A DNA stretch of 64,000 bases from Symbiodinium natans (Eukaryota > Sar > Dinophyceae > Suessiales > Symbiodiniaceae). The stretch is from contig CAJNDS010002801.1 in the NCBI GenBank assembly GCA_905221605.1, forward strand, positions 622,001 to 686,000. The letters are read 5' to 3'. Shown one piece after another: positions 8,990 to 19,029 of the stretch; the stretch's first letter is position 1; every line of letters starts with the position of its first letter. Made by a program: the position numbers and the translations under genes. The notes beneath the pieces are model-generated. The model ran no database searches. It was not told where the DNA came from and saw nothing but the letters and a program-made list of their open reading frames with translations.

Positions 8990-9457
8990 GTTGAGGGTTT
9001 AGGGTTTAGGGTTAGGGTTTAGGGTTTAGGGATTAGGGCTTAGGGATTAGGGCTTAGGGTTTAGGGCTTAGGGTCTGTCCTGAATGGGAGTGTCCAGCAG
9101 ATGCTGCATACTTGGGGGGAGTTTCTAAAGTGAGGAGTTCTAGTACGAAGAAACGCAAGGGTTACCGTGGGCACCCATAGTTTTTTGGAGATGCTCAAGT
9201 CTGACACGCTGCCTTGGCGTGCTGCCAGACGAGCATATGCTCTAGTCCAAAAACTTTCAAGACTTGGCATCAAAGCCGTACATTCACTCGAGCCTTCGCA
9301 GCCCTAACCTTTACTACATTCCAAGCCGAAACCCTAACTACAAGGAACTACAAGCCTGCTTACCCTTGATATGCCCCCTTTTTTTGAGTACCTCGTTTCA
9401 TGGTTTGTAAGTTTCATATTTTGGTGCCGTAACAGTGACCTACAATTCAGAGTCTAG

Positions 9458-9564
9458 GTATACTGTGCGCTCGGAGGTCGCGAGCGCTGCCGACGGCGTG
9501 GACCTCGCATGCTCTTCGGCAAGCAGCCCGGCAGCAGACGCTTTCGCCTCTGCCTTCAAGAAAC
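9458..9564 (+). CDS. Unrecognised gene B, exon 2
   Basis: Opens after AGTCTAG; the G completes a Gly codon with the previous exon. It reads YTVRSEVASAADGVDLACSS and ASSPAADAFASAFKK, then a GTAAAA donor in phase 1. Ala/Ser-rich and probably disordered, ending in a basic cluster. Confidence 0.45.
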
Positions 9565-9863
9565 GTAAAACCAACCTCCCCTAAACCCTGATCCATAAGC
9601 CGTAATCCCCGCAAGGTTCTTAGGAATCCTACCAAAGCGAACTTGGTTCTTCCGGCAGGGTTTCCGGAGCGTTCGTCGGGGAATGTGGGGAGTCCGCGGT
9701 CCAGACTTGCGCTATGTGCGTATGCTGCGAAGTTCGGAACGCTCGTGACTTCTTCGGGTTTAGGGTTTAAGGTTTCTGATTCCTGGATCGTGCTTTTGGT
9801 CTTGCAGTCTTTGGGGTCTACGCTCCAGCATAGTGGGATTGACAAGGGCTCAGTTGCACTGAG

Positions 9864-10066
9864 CAGTCTACTTGCAGGCTCAGCGCAATGGTAATGCTCT
9901 TGAGCACTTGCGGAATGATGCTTGCAGGTATGGCACCATGCGTTCTTGGAGCCACACCCACTCAGAAATCTCGCAGCAGCTGGGGACCATCGCAGAGGGG
10001 ATCCAGGCCACTTTCGGATTGCCTCCAGCAAGCACTGCGCAGGGAGAGATTGGTCGCAAGACCTCG
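9864..10066 (+). CDS. Unrecognised gene B, exon 3
   Basis: Starts after GCACTGAG; C+CA makes Pro and the frame then reads VYLQAQRNGNALEHLRNDAC, with SEISQQLGTIAEGIQATFGL further on. It is open to a TAG at 10067-10069. The helical, Gln-rich middle looks like real protein. Whether it stops there or splices earlier is unclear. Confidence 0.45.
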
Positions 10067-10215
10067 TAGAACTGGTGCCCCTGTGAGTTCATATATGGTT
10101 CATCATGGTGGTCATTGAACGACATGAATAATGAATAGCGGCAATAACTCATACATGCCATCTCCACAAGGAATAGCCTCATAGTATGCAGGATAAATAC
10201 CACTGCCCACACCAG

Positions 10216-10308
10216 GAGATCATACCGCTGGCATCAGATGGCTTCCATGCCAGCGTGCTGCTTCTGTACAGCGCCCCTCCGTCTGCACATTGGACTGTGC
10301 CCAATTGA
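10216..10308 (+). CDS. Unrecognised gene B, exon
   Basis: After ACACCAG it reads EIIPLASDGFHASVLLLYSA then PPSAHWTVPN and a stop. The 3' part may be intron. It sits directly before a short TTTAGGG run, as most exons here do. Confidence 0.35.
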   Translation, partial: EIIPLASDGFHASVLLLYSAPPSAHWTVPN

Positions 10309-10712
10309 CGGTCCGCGGAAGTACTGCACCTTAAATGTTTAGGGTTTAGGGTTTAGGGTTTAGGGTGTAGAATACCCGCCTCAACTCAAAAGCGGCCATG
10401 TTGTCCGAGACCCACATGCTGGGCAATCAAGCTCAGCGGTAGATCACTAGGGCAGTTGCTCAAGTTGACCAAACACCTCCTCAAACTCACAAGTTGGGTA
10501 CCTGTTTTGGAGGTCCTTGATAAGGGGACTATATTTCATGAGGGTGTACTTCAGGTACCTCTCTATTCAATAGAGTCGATTGTGTGAACTACCCATATCC
10601 TGCATTACACGCCGAGGACAAGCTCCTCCTGACCAAGGCGCCGAAAGAGGGATCTCATCAGCGCATGTGACGAAGGATTGCGATTATGCTTCCGGGGCCT
10701 ATTCATTATATT

Positions 10713-10735
10713 CATATATATATATATATATATAT
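10713..10735. repeat. AT microsatellite
   Basis: (AT)n of about 20 bases flanked by TATTCATTAT copies on both sides. Just after it, an AGATC(T)TAAGGACCCGAGGGGCAT phrase is repeated in tandem (10749-10797). Confidence 0.85.
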
Positions 10736-11024
10736 TCATTATGCTACTAGATCCTAAGGACCCGAGGGGCATTTAGATCTTAAGGACCCGAGGGGCATGT
10801 GTTGTATAGGGGGCAGTGGGGTTATGTGTCTCTACGCGGCGTTTCTGACATGAGTTGGGTGGTCTGTTCCTATCATAAGGAGTAGAGTGCTTCGGGGGGG
10901 GGGGGGGTGCATGAGGGGTAACCCCAGTTTGGGAAATGTGCATGTGGGCAAGATCCTTAGATCGGGCTGAGGAATCGGAAGGTGGAGCCTTTTTGTTGAG
11001 GGTGGCCCAAGGGCGCTCCCTAAA

Positions 11025-11172
11025 CAATAAACCCTATACCCCAAACCCTAAACCCTAAACCTCAACCCTATAAACCCTAAACCCTAAACCCTAAACCTAA
11101 ACCCTAAACCCTAAACCCTAAACCTCAACCCTCAACCCTAAGCCCTAAGCCCTAAACCCTAAACCCTGACCC
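11025..11172. repeat. CCCTAAA array with CCTCAA variants
   Basis: About twenty units, many perfect, some CCCTCAA or CCCTAAG. Ends about 20 bases before the next exon. Confidence 0.95.
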
Positions 11173-11195
11173 TAAACACACTCCCCAAGCACCAG

Positions 11196-11268
11196 CACGA
11201 CGCCGGAGGTGAAGCTCCACCCTCTCAATGCCGCCAGCCGCCAGGGCAGTGATCTGAGCTGCGACAAG
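11196..11268 (+). CDS. Unrecognised gene B, exon
   Basis: After AGCACCAG the frame reads TTPEVKLHPLNAASRQGSDL then SCDK and meets a GT donor (AAG|GTGGCC). The frame stays open for another ten codons, so the exon could be longer. CCCTAAA on the left; imperfect TTGAGGGTTTAG on the right. Confidence 0.45.
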
Positions 11269-11626
11269 GTGGCCAAGGGATTACTGCAAGCCCAAAAAAG
11301 TTGAGGGTTTAGCCACAAAAACCAAAACCCTAAACCAACCCTGACTCAAGCTCCCTGCTACTACATGAACCCTAAAATTGGGATCATCTACCCTACATAC
11401 CTTTAGGTATATGGACCATAAACCCAGTAAGGGTTCAAAACGTCCCGAGGAAGAGCCAAGTGCAACAATGACTCTTACATTCGTTTGGCCGCATGAGCCC
11501 GGGCAAATGTGTGGAGGGAGGCCCCTAGGGTTTAGGGTTTGGGGTTGCGGGTTCTCTCGAGAAAGAAAGAGAGCAACAACGCCAATGCAGAAGAGCGGGG
11601 TCTGCTTGTTAGACGTTTTCTTGCAG

Positions 11627-11732
11627 CACATCGTGGATTCTGTGCATCAGTGGGCTTGGCTAAAGAGCAGGGAGGGCACAGGGAGCGGTGTTGGAGGCAG
11701 GAAGGCCTCCCCACCTCCGGCCGCCCCCGGCA
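11627..11732 (+). CDS. Unrecognised gene B, possible exon
   Basis: TTTTCTTGCAG precedes HIVDSVHQWAWLKSREGTGS. The first 14 residues look like protein; the following Gly/Pro-rich part may already be intron. End position uncertain. Confidence 0.35.
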
Positions 11733-12729
11733 ACCAACACCCCAAAATCCTAAAATCCTAACCCCTGTTTTCAATTTTAGCCTGAAGCCCCCTACAACCC
11801 CCCCTACACACCCAAACCCCGAAACCCTACGACCCTCATCACGCCTCAAGCAGCCCCAAAGTCTCCAACTTGTCCGGGCCTTAGGACCTCCAGCTGCAAG
11901 CTCGCACTTGGGGGGGGTCCTCTGAATCAGGGCCCCAAAAACTTTTTGGGTCTCATACATAGTGCACCTTAGAAAAATTACTATTTGCATAAGAACCCCA
12001 AAAAGAATAAAAACATGATATTCCCTTTATTACCCTCTTATGGAAGAATATCTTTTGTTTTTTGGGGGTTCTTAAGCAGCTACTAGAAAAGGATTCCCCA
12101 AAAAGGGTCCTAATTCGAGAACTACCCGCCGGGAGCTTCACGGGCCTTTGAGACGCGGTCGTTCTGGTCAAAGGTTAAAATAGGAAGTTATTGGGGATCG
12201 GTCCTCTACGGCTGTTATCTGTGTGCGGGGACCCAGGGGGCTCTCACTATCTGGTTTACAACTGCAGCTTGGGGGACTAGTAGCCATTGCAAGTAGCGTG
12301 CCCTGAACCTCACAAGTAATTTAATATAGGGGTCGGAAGAATTACCTTATCGGTCCCAATATAACTAACTACAGCAACCCCCAAAACCCTCTTGAAAGCA
12401 TAGACAAGGCCCCTGCAGTAAACTGGAGTAACTTGGCACCAGGCCTTCACCCACACTGACGCCGGCGGGGCCTTGCAGCAGGGGATTTGGCAGATATACT
12501 GAAACGAATGCTAGCTCTGCAGTCTGTCTGCCTAGTTCCTTTGGTGTGTACTTCATGGTTATGATGAATAACCTTTGCCAGGATTTGCTTCTCCTCCTCC
12601 CAGACAAGCTTAAAAGGATAAGGAGCTATAGTCTATCGCTAAGGGTCCAGCTACTACTCGCATCTATGCTTCCCTATGTATGATGCTTAGTCCCAGCGCG
12701 TTCTCTTGCTCTCGGCATCTTGTCTTCAG

Positions 12730-12756
12730 GCTGAAGTCAACCTTCTGGGATGGAAA
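12730..12756 (+). CDS. Possible 27-bp micro-exon
   Basis: TTGTCTTCAG|GCTGAAGTCAACC...GGAAA|GTAAGC has excellent splice signals at both ends and reads AEVNLLGWK. A second acceptor (CTTCTTACAG) lies 27 bases further on. Too short to be sure. Confidence 0.25.
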
Positions 12757-13739
12757 GTAAGCTTGGGCATTTCCTTCTTACAGGAATCCCCCAAAAACGG
12801 GCACTGCACCCCAAAATTTGCTGAAGACTCCCGAAGGCTCCCAAGACCGCCCCATCTAACGGTGGGTCAGCCCTCGAAACCATGGGTCCCTTGGCTAGCC
12901 GGGGGTTCCCAAAACCGAGCCCATAAAAAGGGTGTAGGGTTTGGGGTTTAGGGTTTAGGGGGTTTAGGGTTTAGGTTTTTTTTTTCGTTGGGTTGCACGC
13001 TGGGGAAGGTCCTGACGACCGATCCAATCGGCACCGCCTCAGACGTATTGAGTCTCACCTTGAACTCGGCAAGTTTTGTTAGTTGGCATGTTCTTCCATG
13101 TCATGGCCCCTTGTTTAGATACCTACTTGTAACATGACATCGCGCCTTATGTTCAGGATACCAGCAGCCCAGCATGTAGGGAACCCCGTTGTAGAATGCA
13201 TCATGCTGTGTTAGTGTTGTTCTGCCCCGGGGCTTTGGACAAAGGCGGGCTTGAGAAAGTCAAGGAAGAATGACCCTAAACCCTAAGACCCAAGCACTTC
13301 TGCATCAGGGAGTCAGCTGGTAACCCTAGCGTCTGCCCGTGACCCCTGAACCCTAAGACCCTAAACCCCGCCATGAAATAGCCTATACCTCCCGGCCTCG
13401 GACCTATGATGCCCAGCACTGGGTGTAGAGTCCTCTACGGGTGCCCGGGATAGAAGGCTCCGTGCTATGGAGATCAGAGGGGCATTTTGGTGCTTCAGGT
13501 TTAGGGTTTAGGTGGGGGTTTCTTAAAAGGGATGAGATGAAAAGAGGGTAACATCGGAAACGCCCTTTTAGGATTTGGGGGTTGAGGGCTTAGATTTAGA
13601 TGATGGGTTTCAGGATCCAAAAAACCAAAGGCCCCTGTTGATGGACCGCGTTTGGGAAGAAAGGTGTGAAGCTTTGTTGGTCATAGTGATGCTCATCTCT
13701 TGTGGTCGCCCTACACCCTAGAAGCCCCTGAGCCCAAGG

Positions 13740-13864
13740 TAGACACCCTAAACCCTAAACCCTAAGCCTAAACCCTAAACCCTAAACCCTAAACCCTAAA
13801 CCCTAAACCCTAAACCCTAAACCCTAAACCCTAAACCCTAAACCCTAAACCCTAAACCCTAAAC
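13740..13864. repeat. (CCCTAAA)n telomere-like array
   Basis: About seventeen units, nearly all perfect, ending 5 bases before the exon at 13869. One of the longest arrays in the window. Confidence 0.97.
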
Positions 13865-13868
13865 GAAG

Positions 13869-13929
13869 GACCGCGAGTTCCCAGAGCTGCTCGCGCCCTT
13901 GGAGGAGGTGCTGACCAGGCCGCGGATGG
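13869..13929 (+). CDS. Unrecognised gene B, exon
   Basis: Reads DREFPELLAPLEEVLTRPRM with phase 0 at the start. The donor is either GT after ATGG (phase 1) or GC (ACCAG|GCCGCG). The acceptor is AAACGAAG, so the pyrimidine tract of this intron is the telomere-like array itself. Confidence 0.5.
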
Positions 13930-14099
13930 GTTTTTTTTAAATCAGTTTGGGATCGGGGCGATGGTTTTTCAGGCTGGAAGGGGCTAACCCCAAAAGCCCT
14001 AATTATCCCAAATTTTCAAGCTTCTCGGCCTTTGTGTTTTTGGGCGGTTGGGACTTCAGAACTGTTATTTGGGGGGAGATCTGGCGTTGGAGGATAGGC

Positions 14100-14318
14100 T
14101 GGTGTTGGTAGGGATGAGATTTCGCAACAGTCTTCTGCAGAGAACGATGCCAATGCAATCCTGCAGGCCTGTTCACCCACTAAGACGACACGGGCTAGTC
14201 GAAATCCCCGTTTGTGTGGCGCAGCATCGGCCTTCAAGGGCGGAATCTAGGGAGTTCGCGGCCGTCGCGCTTGCGAGTTTGGAGCGTGTTTTTGCGCGTC
14301 TTTGTGTTGCTTCTACAG
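14100..14318 (+). CDS. Unrecognised gene B, exon
   Basis: The 3' half is convincing: AESREFAAVALASLERVFAR then LCVAST, followed by a canonical ACAG|GTAGTC donor. The frame is open back to about 14048, but the true 5' end is not clear; AG acceptors at 14144 and nearby are possible. Confidence 0.45.
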
Positions 14319-14717
14319 GTAGTCGCGTGAGGGTTTCGGGTTCAGGGTGCAGAGAGATTTACGACATGTCTGATTGAAGTGTCCAAACTCCTCACCCAAA
14401 AGCCCCACACACACACGCTTGTACTATGTAGGGAGCTAGTTCAACCCCTCACGGGAGTATACGGGGGCCCTAGACTTCTCAGATTCCCAAGAGCTGTCAG
14501 ACGCTTAGGGGCACGTAAGCTGTCCGCCAACCTTGGGGGCCACACGAACCAGTTGGGATCATGTACCATGCGCCACTCTAGGCGGAACCATTGAATCACT
14601 ATTAAGGTACTTGTGTGCTCTAAACCCGAAACCCTGCTATAAACACTCTTAAGGTATATGTGGACCCTATACCCTAGCCTAGACCCTCAACCCTGGTTGG
14701 GTTCATTTAGTTCTCAG

Positions 14718-14813
14718 GGAATGGCCACCCCCAGTCAGAGCTTCCCTTGAGAGCCAGGGCCCAGACAAGCGTCGACGTTCTGACGGAGTGCCCGCCCCGT
14801 TGCCGCGTGCAGG
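14718..14813 (+). CDS. Unrecognised gene B, exon
   Basis: TTCTCAG precedes and GTGTAG follows. It reads NGHPQSELPLRARAQTSVDV then LTECPPRCRVQ and ends in phase 1. The leftover G joins CT at 15464 to make Ala, so the two exons are phase-compatible. Confidence 0.5.
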
Positions 14814-15054
14814 GTGTAGTGTTGAGAGGTTAAGGTTCGATTAGGGTTTAGGGCCGTTTAGGGTTTAGGGTTTAGGGCATGGTAGGAAGACGAGAAAAAG
14901 GAAATCACAGTGAGCACACGCACATGATAATAATGACAACAATCCGCATCGAAATAACCTTAGTAGTCATTACAAGCATCAAAGTCAGCACAATCAATCA
15001 AAGGAGCAACAATAAGAGCCCCAAACCCTAAACCCTGCACCCTAAACTCCGAAC

Positions 15055-15071
15055 CCCCCCCCCCCCCCCCC
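15055..15071. repeat. Poly-C tract
   Basis: About 17 C in a row inside the intron. Confidence 0.9.
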
Positions 15072-15254
15072 GGACAGGCTCAGGGACAGGGCCCCAGGAT
15101 AGAGCAGGGCTACTGAAGTTCAGCACTACGGTTTAGGGCCTAAGATTTCGGGTTTAGGCAGGACTGGGTCCTCGCTCAGAGATTGTATGGTGCACAGTAT
15201 GTTCCTTGCACCCTCAACTCCACCAGCCCCAAAACAACCTTAAACTTGGCTTTA

Positions 15255-15393
15255 TGCCCTAAACCCTAAACCCTAAACCCTAAACCCTAAACCCTAAACC
15301 CTAAACCCTAAACCCTAAACCCTAAACCCTAAACCCTAAACCCTAAACCCTAAACCCTAAACCCTAAACCCTAACCCTAAACCCTAAACCCTC
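15255..15393. repeat. (CCCTAAA)n telomere-like array
   Basis: About nineteen units, the longest run of CCCTAAA in the window, with one unit shortened to CCCTAA. Confidence 0.97.
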
Positions 15394-15463
15394 AAGTAAG
15401 CCATCTGAAGCTCCAAGAAAGTTGCGTAAGGGGTGCTGGGCTCCCTGCATCTGTCCCGGCAAG

Positions 15464-15541
15464 CTCCGAGGCCCGGCGTCAGCGAAATGGCCCGTGGCTT
15501 GTCCTTTGCGGAGATGCAGACCGCGGAGCTGGATGGTCTGG
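15464..15541 (+). CDS. Unrecognised gene B, exon with GC donor
   Basis: After CCGGCAAG it reads PRPGVSEMARGLSFAEMQTA then ELDGL. A GC donor at 15542 leaves phase 1, which fits the exon at 16137; a second GC donor at 15549 gives the wrong phase. Read-through ends at a TAG ten bases later. Confidence 0.5.
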
Positions 15542-15570
15542 GCCTGAGGCTTTAGGAGCTAGAGGTGCAT

Positions 15571-15780
15571 GGGGTTTAGGGTTTAGGGTTTAGGGTTTAG
15601 GGTTTAGGGTTTAGGGTTTAGGGTTTAGGTTTCGGGGGCTTAGGGTTTTGGGGGGCTAAAGGTTTAGGGGGTTTACTCGTAGGGTTTAGGGGGCTTAGGG
15701 TTTAGGGGGCTCAGGGTTTAGGGGGCTCAGGGGGCTTAGGGTTTAGGGGGCTTAGGGTTACTTGGGGTCACTTGGGGTTA
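15571..15780. repeat. TTTAGGG array grading into TTTAGGGGGC variants
   Basis: Eight perfect TTTAGGG units directly after the exon, then longer variants such as GGTTTAGGGGGCTTAG. Confidence 0.95.
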
Positions 15781-16136
15781 CTTAGGCCCATATTTGACCT
15801 GCCTGGTGCCCACAAAGGCACCCGGACGTATGGTACCACTACTGGGCGTGGTGTTTTGGGGGCTTGCGGGCTTTTTGGGCTTTTTGGGCTTGTACTGTGG
15901 GGCTTTTGTGGCTTTTGGGGCTTTTAGGCTTGAAGGGTTCTTGTGGGTGATGTGTGTCTGTGGAAAGGGACGACGCACCCGGAGCCCTCTTACCCAATGA
16001 ACTTGCAATCCTTATCAGGGTGAAGCATGAAGATCTGTCGATCGCCCGCCCCCAACCCTTAGCCCCGAACTCCCAACCTAACTCCTAACCCCTAACCCCT
16101 AAACCCTAAACCCAACCCCCCCCCCCCCCCGCGCAG

Positions 16137-16242
16137 AAAATGGGGAGCTGGTCCTGACCGACTCCTCGGGCAACCGCTTCGAGCTGCCTCTGAGGATGGA
16201 GCCTGAGATAAAGGCGGGGCTCCTGCGTCCAGCTGCTGTGGG
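16137..16242 (+). CDS. Unrecognised gene B, exon
   Basis: A run of C then GCGCAG forms the acceptor. With one G from the previous exon it reads ENGELVLTDSSGNRFELPLR then MEPEIKAGLLRPAAVG. It is followed by a GTTAAG donor in phase 2. The alternation of hydrophobic and charged residues suggests beta strands. No family recognised. Confidence 0.55.
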
Positions 16243-16250
16243 GTTAAGTG

Positions 16251-16447
16251 TAGGGTTTAGGGTTTGGGGTGTTTAGGGGGTTTGGGGGGTTTGGGGGGGG
16301 TTTAGGGGTTTAGGGGGTTTAGGGGGTTTAGGGGGTTTAGGGGGTTTAGGGGGTTTAGGGGGTTTAGGGGGTTTAGGGGGTTTAGGGGGTTTGGGGTTTA
16401 GGGTTTAGGGTGTTTAGGGGGTTTAGGGGGTTTAGGGTTTAGGGCTA
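16251..16447. repeat. TTTAGGGGG (9-mer) array
   Basis: After a few TTTAGGG units the unit length changes to nine bases, GGGGGTTTA, and repeats ten or more times almost perfectly (16312-16390), then returns to the 7-mer. Confidence 0.95.
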
Positions 16448-16743
16448 ACGGACTTAAACTTAGATGTAAGGGCAGTTCAGTTCAGGTTTAACTGTCGGTT
16501 AAGCTCCAGAGATTGGGTTCAAGGAGGTAAGTCTGGGGTTTAGGGTCCAGGGCTCGAGTGTAGCTTAGTTTTATCGAGTGTTTGAAAAGGGTTTTAGGTT
16601 TAGGGGTCAGAGTTGAGGGCTAAGTTGAAGTCGGACGAAGTCTTCGGAGCACTGTGGAGTAGATACCTGCCTCCGAGGGTGGCACTACAGAGATACAGTT
16701 GCAGATAGGGTTTAGGGCCATTAGGCATTAAGCGTTGACTCTT

Positions 16744-16846
16744 CCTTGGGGACCACATGAACCTGAAAAGAAGGGATACTAGACTAACACACCCGAATCC
16801 CTATCTGGACCACAAGCCCTTTCAGGATTCGTTGAGTCCCCCAAGG
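16744..16846. repeat. Inverted-repeat (MITE-like) element, family 2
   Basis: CCTTGGGGACCACATGAACC at the left end pairs with the reverse complement of GGATTCGTTGAGTCCCCCAA at the right end, about 100 bases apart. A related copy lies at 27256-27348 and one arm recurs near 14537. Confidence 0.6.
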
Positions 16847-17151
16847 TAGAACCTGGTTATGTAGCCAAAATGCTGCCTTTCTCCATTGTTGACTGACCAT
16901 GGTTACTCCAGTCTCCTTATCAACCCAAAGGCTTTTAGGGCTAAAAACCCCGAAGCCGTAAACACAAAACCCTGAATTTTCCCTGATAATGACTTTTAGG
17001 TCGGGCTGTCGCTGATTTTCTGAAAGTGTCTTGTGTTGCCCAATAAGATAAGAACTTTAGGGTTATCCTTCCAGATTCCGTTGATTTAAACCTGTGCCTT
17101 CTTGGCCTTCCACCAGCACCCCCGCGCCCGCCCAAAACCACCAGCTGGCAG

Positions 17152-17192
17152 GAGGCTTTGGTGCAAGGCCTCCAAGGGGCGTGCGGAGGCAG
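17152..17192 (+). CDS. Unrecognised gene B, 41-bp exon
   Basis: CTGGCAG and AG|GTGTCC bound it. With GG from 16242 it reads GRLWCKASKGRAEA and ends in phase 1. Confidence 0.4.
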
Positions 17193-17695
17193 GTGTCCGT
17201 AGAAGGTCTGAATTCGATGCACGGGTCTGAGAGCAGGACCGAGAGCCTTTGGACATAGTTTTAGGGCTTAGGGGTTAGGATTCTAGTTAGGATGCATAGG
17301 GTTTCTGGATTTCTGTGTGTCGGTGTGTGGTCCTTGCAAAACTGCTGCAATGCCAAACTGGGTACTTGAAGCTGTTTAATGGCGACCCTAGATCCGGAAC
17401 CTCTTGAAACCCAAGCTGAACCCAGAAAACCCTACACCCGAAAACCTTCACCCCAAAGCCCTACAAGGGGCCATCGGGGGGCCAGCCTCTCAAACGCCAA
17501 ACGACAAGACTGGTTTTGGGTTTCGGAGTCTGGGTGTTTAGTAGGTAACCCTCCATTCTCCCCAAACGCTACCCTAAACCCTAACCTACCTTCATCCCTA
17601 CACGTATCACTACTGCAAGCCCCTAAACCTTCCAACCCCCCTAAACCCTCTACACCCTCAAAACCCTGCCCAAACCCCCCCAAACCGCGTCGAAG

Positions 17696-17745
17696 GCCGC
17701 GGTGACTGGACCAGACTGGGGGCATCCTGGCGGCCGGAGGAGCAG
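17696..17745 (+). CDS. Unrecognised gene B, exon
   Basis: After GTCGAAG the phase carried from 17192 gives GRGDWTRLGASWRPEEQ, then a GC donor (CAG|GCGCAG) in phase 0. Other frames are open too, so the call rests on the phase match. Confidence 0.35.
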
Positions 17746-17799
17746 GCGCAGACTCGAGAACCCCAAAGCTCTACACAGTAAGGCCACGGTTCGTGTAGG

Positions 17800-17945
17800 A
17801 TCGTTTCGGTTTCCGGTGCATACTCTGGAACGGTTCCGGTTCATGCGGTTCGCTGCGGCTTGCGGTTCGTTCACACGGTTCCTTTGCGCGTGCGGTTCCT
17901 GGCGGTTCGGTTCCGGTTTGCGGTTCGGTTCGCGGCTTTCCTGTC
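17800..17945. repeat. GGTTC-rich degenerate repeat
   Basis: Dense imperfect repeats of CGGTTC(C/G)GGTT within 150 bases; no exon seen in it. Confidence 0.6.
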
Positions 17946-18306
17946 TACTTTCGGGTTTCGGGTTTAGGGTTTGTAGGGTTTAGCGTTTGGGGTTTAGGAT
18001 TTAGGGAGGAGTAGGGCCAAATCCGAAACCCCAAACCCAACACGCTCCACCCTAAACCCTACATTTACCCCGGCCGGGGCGCCAGCTGCCCTGACGAACC
18101 CTAAGCCGCAAGCCCCAAACCCCAAACCAACTACTAGAGCACCTGTAGGGTTCTTCGGGACCTACACGAAAGTCGGTTGTGGGGTTGTGGGGTTGTGGTT
18201 TTGGGGTTTTGGGGTGCCGAAAGCCTATGTGGGGGTTGAACAAATTCAGGTCCTTGTTTTCGGTACGAGGGCCATCACAGAAGCCCTAAATCGAGCCATA
18301 GCTTAG

Positions 18307-18380
18307 ATGAGCCGCCCGCCAAGGTGCACGAGGCATCGATCCGGCCGAAGCAGAAGGGAAACGAGCTGCTGCACTTGGAG
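18307..18380 (+). CDS. Unrecognised gene B, exon
   Basis: Opens after ATAGCTTAG, reads EPPAKVHEASIRPKQKGNEL then LHLE, and ends at GAG|GTTTGAG in phase 0. Start phase (2 bases) does not match the exon proposed at 17745, so another exon may lie between. Confidence 0.5.
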
Positions 18381-18432
18381 GTTTGAGCTGCCATAGGGAA
18401 CTCTCGGGCTGGGGGGGGGGGGGGGGCCTTAG
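18381..18432 (+). other. 52-bp intron made largely of poly-G
   Basis: GTTTGAG ... (G)15-16 CCTTAG. Both flanking exons continue in the same phase-0 frame, which makes this one of the shortest introns proposed here. Confidence 0.5.
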
Positions 18433-18654
18433 TTTGAGGAATTGACGTTGAAGGCTTTGTTCAGTTCGGATAGTGGACCCTCTAACCAAAGCTACAAGGT
18501 TGATGAGAACAACAATTACAGGAGCAGAATTCGGGCCACGCTGGCGAGGACCGGCGTGGCATCGCTTATGGCATGCACGACAGGCCAGGGAGCGGTACAG
18601 CGCCTCCCTGCATGTATTAATTCAAGCTGCCCAATGAAGGTTGGCAGCTTTTAA
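18433..18654 (+). CDS. Unrecognised gene B, long exon
   Basis: Reads FEELTLKALFSSDSGPSNQS, then YKVDENNNYRSRIRATLART, and continues to a TAA at 18652-18654. A GT donor at about 18639 (AAG|GTTGGC) could end it earlier. Polar, Asn-rich composition; no family recognised. Confidence 0.45.
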   Translation, partial: FEELTLKALFSSDSGPSNQSYKVDENNNYRSRIRATLARTGVASLMACTTGQGAVQRLPACINSSCPMKVGSF

Positions 18655-18668
18655 CCATGAGGCTGCAG

Positions 18669-18799
18669 GATTGCCGGGGACTTCGGAGACCTTCCAACAG
18701 CTCCAAAACTTGTACACGTCCGCGGTCAACCGCCCCAGCAGCCCATGCAAATTTTGTGCCGTAGGAGCGCGGCTGCTCTCTTGGAGAGACAGCCGAGAG
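18669..18799 (+). CDS. Unrecognised gene B, exon
   Basis: After GGCTGCAG it reads LPGTSETFQQLQNLYTSAVN and SSPCKFCAVGARLLSWRDSR and ends at GAG|GTTTGA, phase 0, which fits the next exon. The start needs two bases, which the previous exon does not obviously supply. Confidence 0.4.
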
Positions 18800-18934
18800 G
18801 TTTGATCTGCGAGAGCATCACCAAGGGTGACTGCCCTCAGCCCAAAGAACCGAGCCGCCCCTTCTGCCGCCTTTGAAGCTGCCTACTGTAGAGATTCTCT
18901 GGGATGTGAGGGTTTTGGGCGGTTCGGAATTTAG

Positions 18935-18983
18935 GTCGCTTTGGATGAAGTCCCCCTTGTACCACCTGCTTCAAGCAAGAAAG
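18935..18983 (+). CDS. Unrecognised gene B, short exon
   Basis: GAATTTAG then VALDEVPLVPPASSKK then GTGCCC. Phase 0 at the start matches 18799. Confidence 0.35.
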
Positions 18984-19029
18984 GTGCCCTTAACACTTCC
19001 CTTCACTTCGTGGTCTCTTAGATTCTTGG

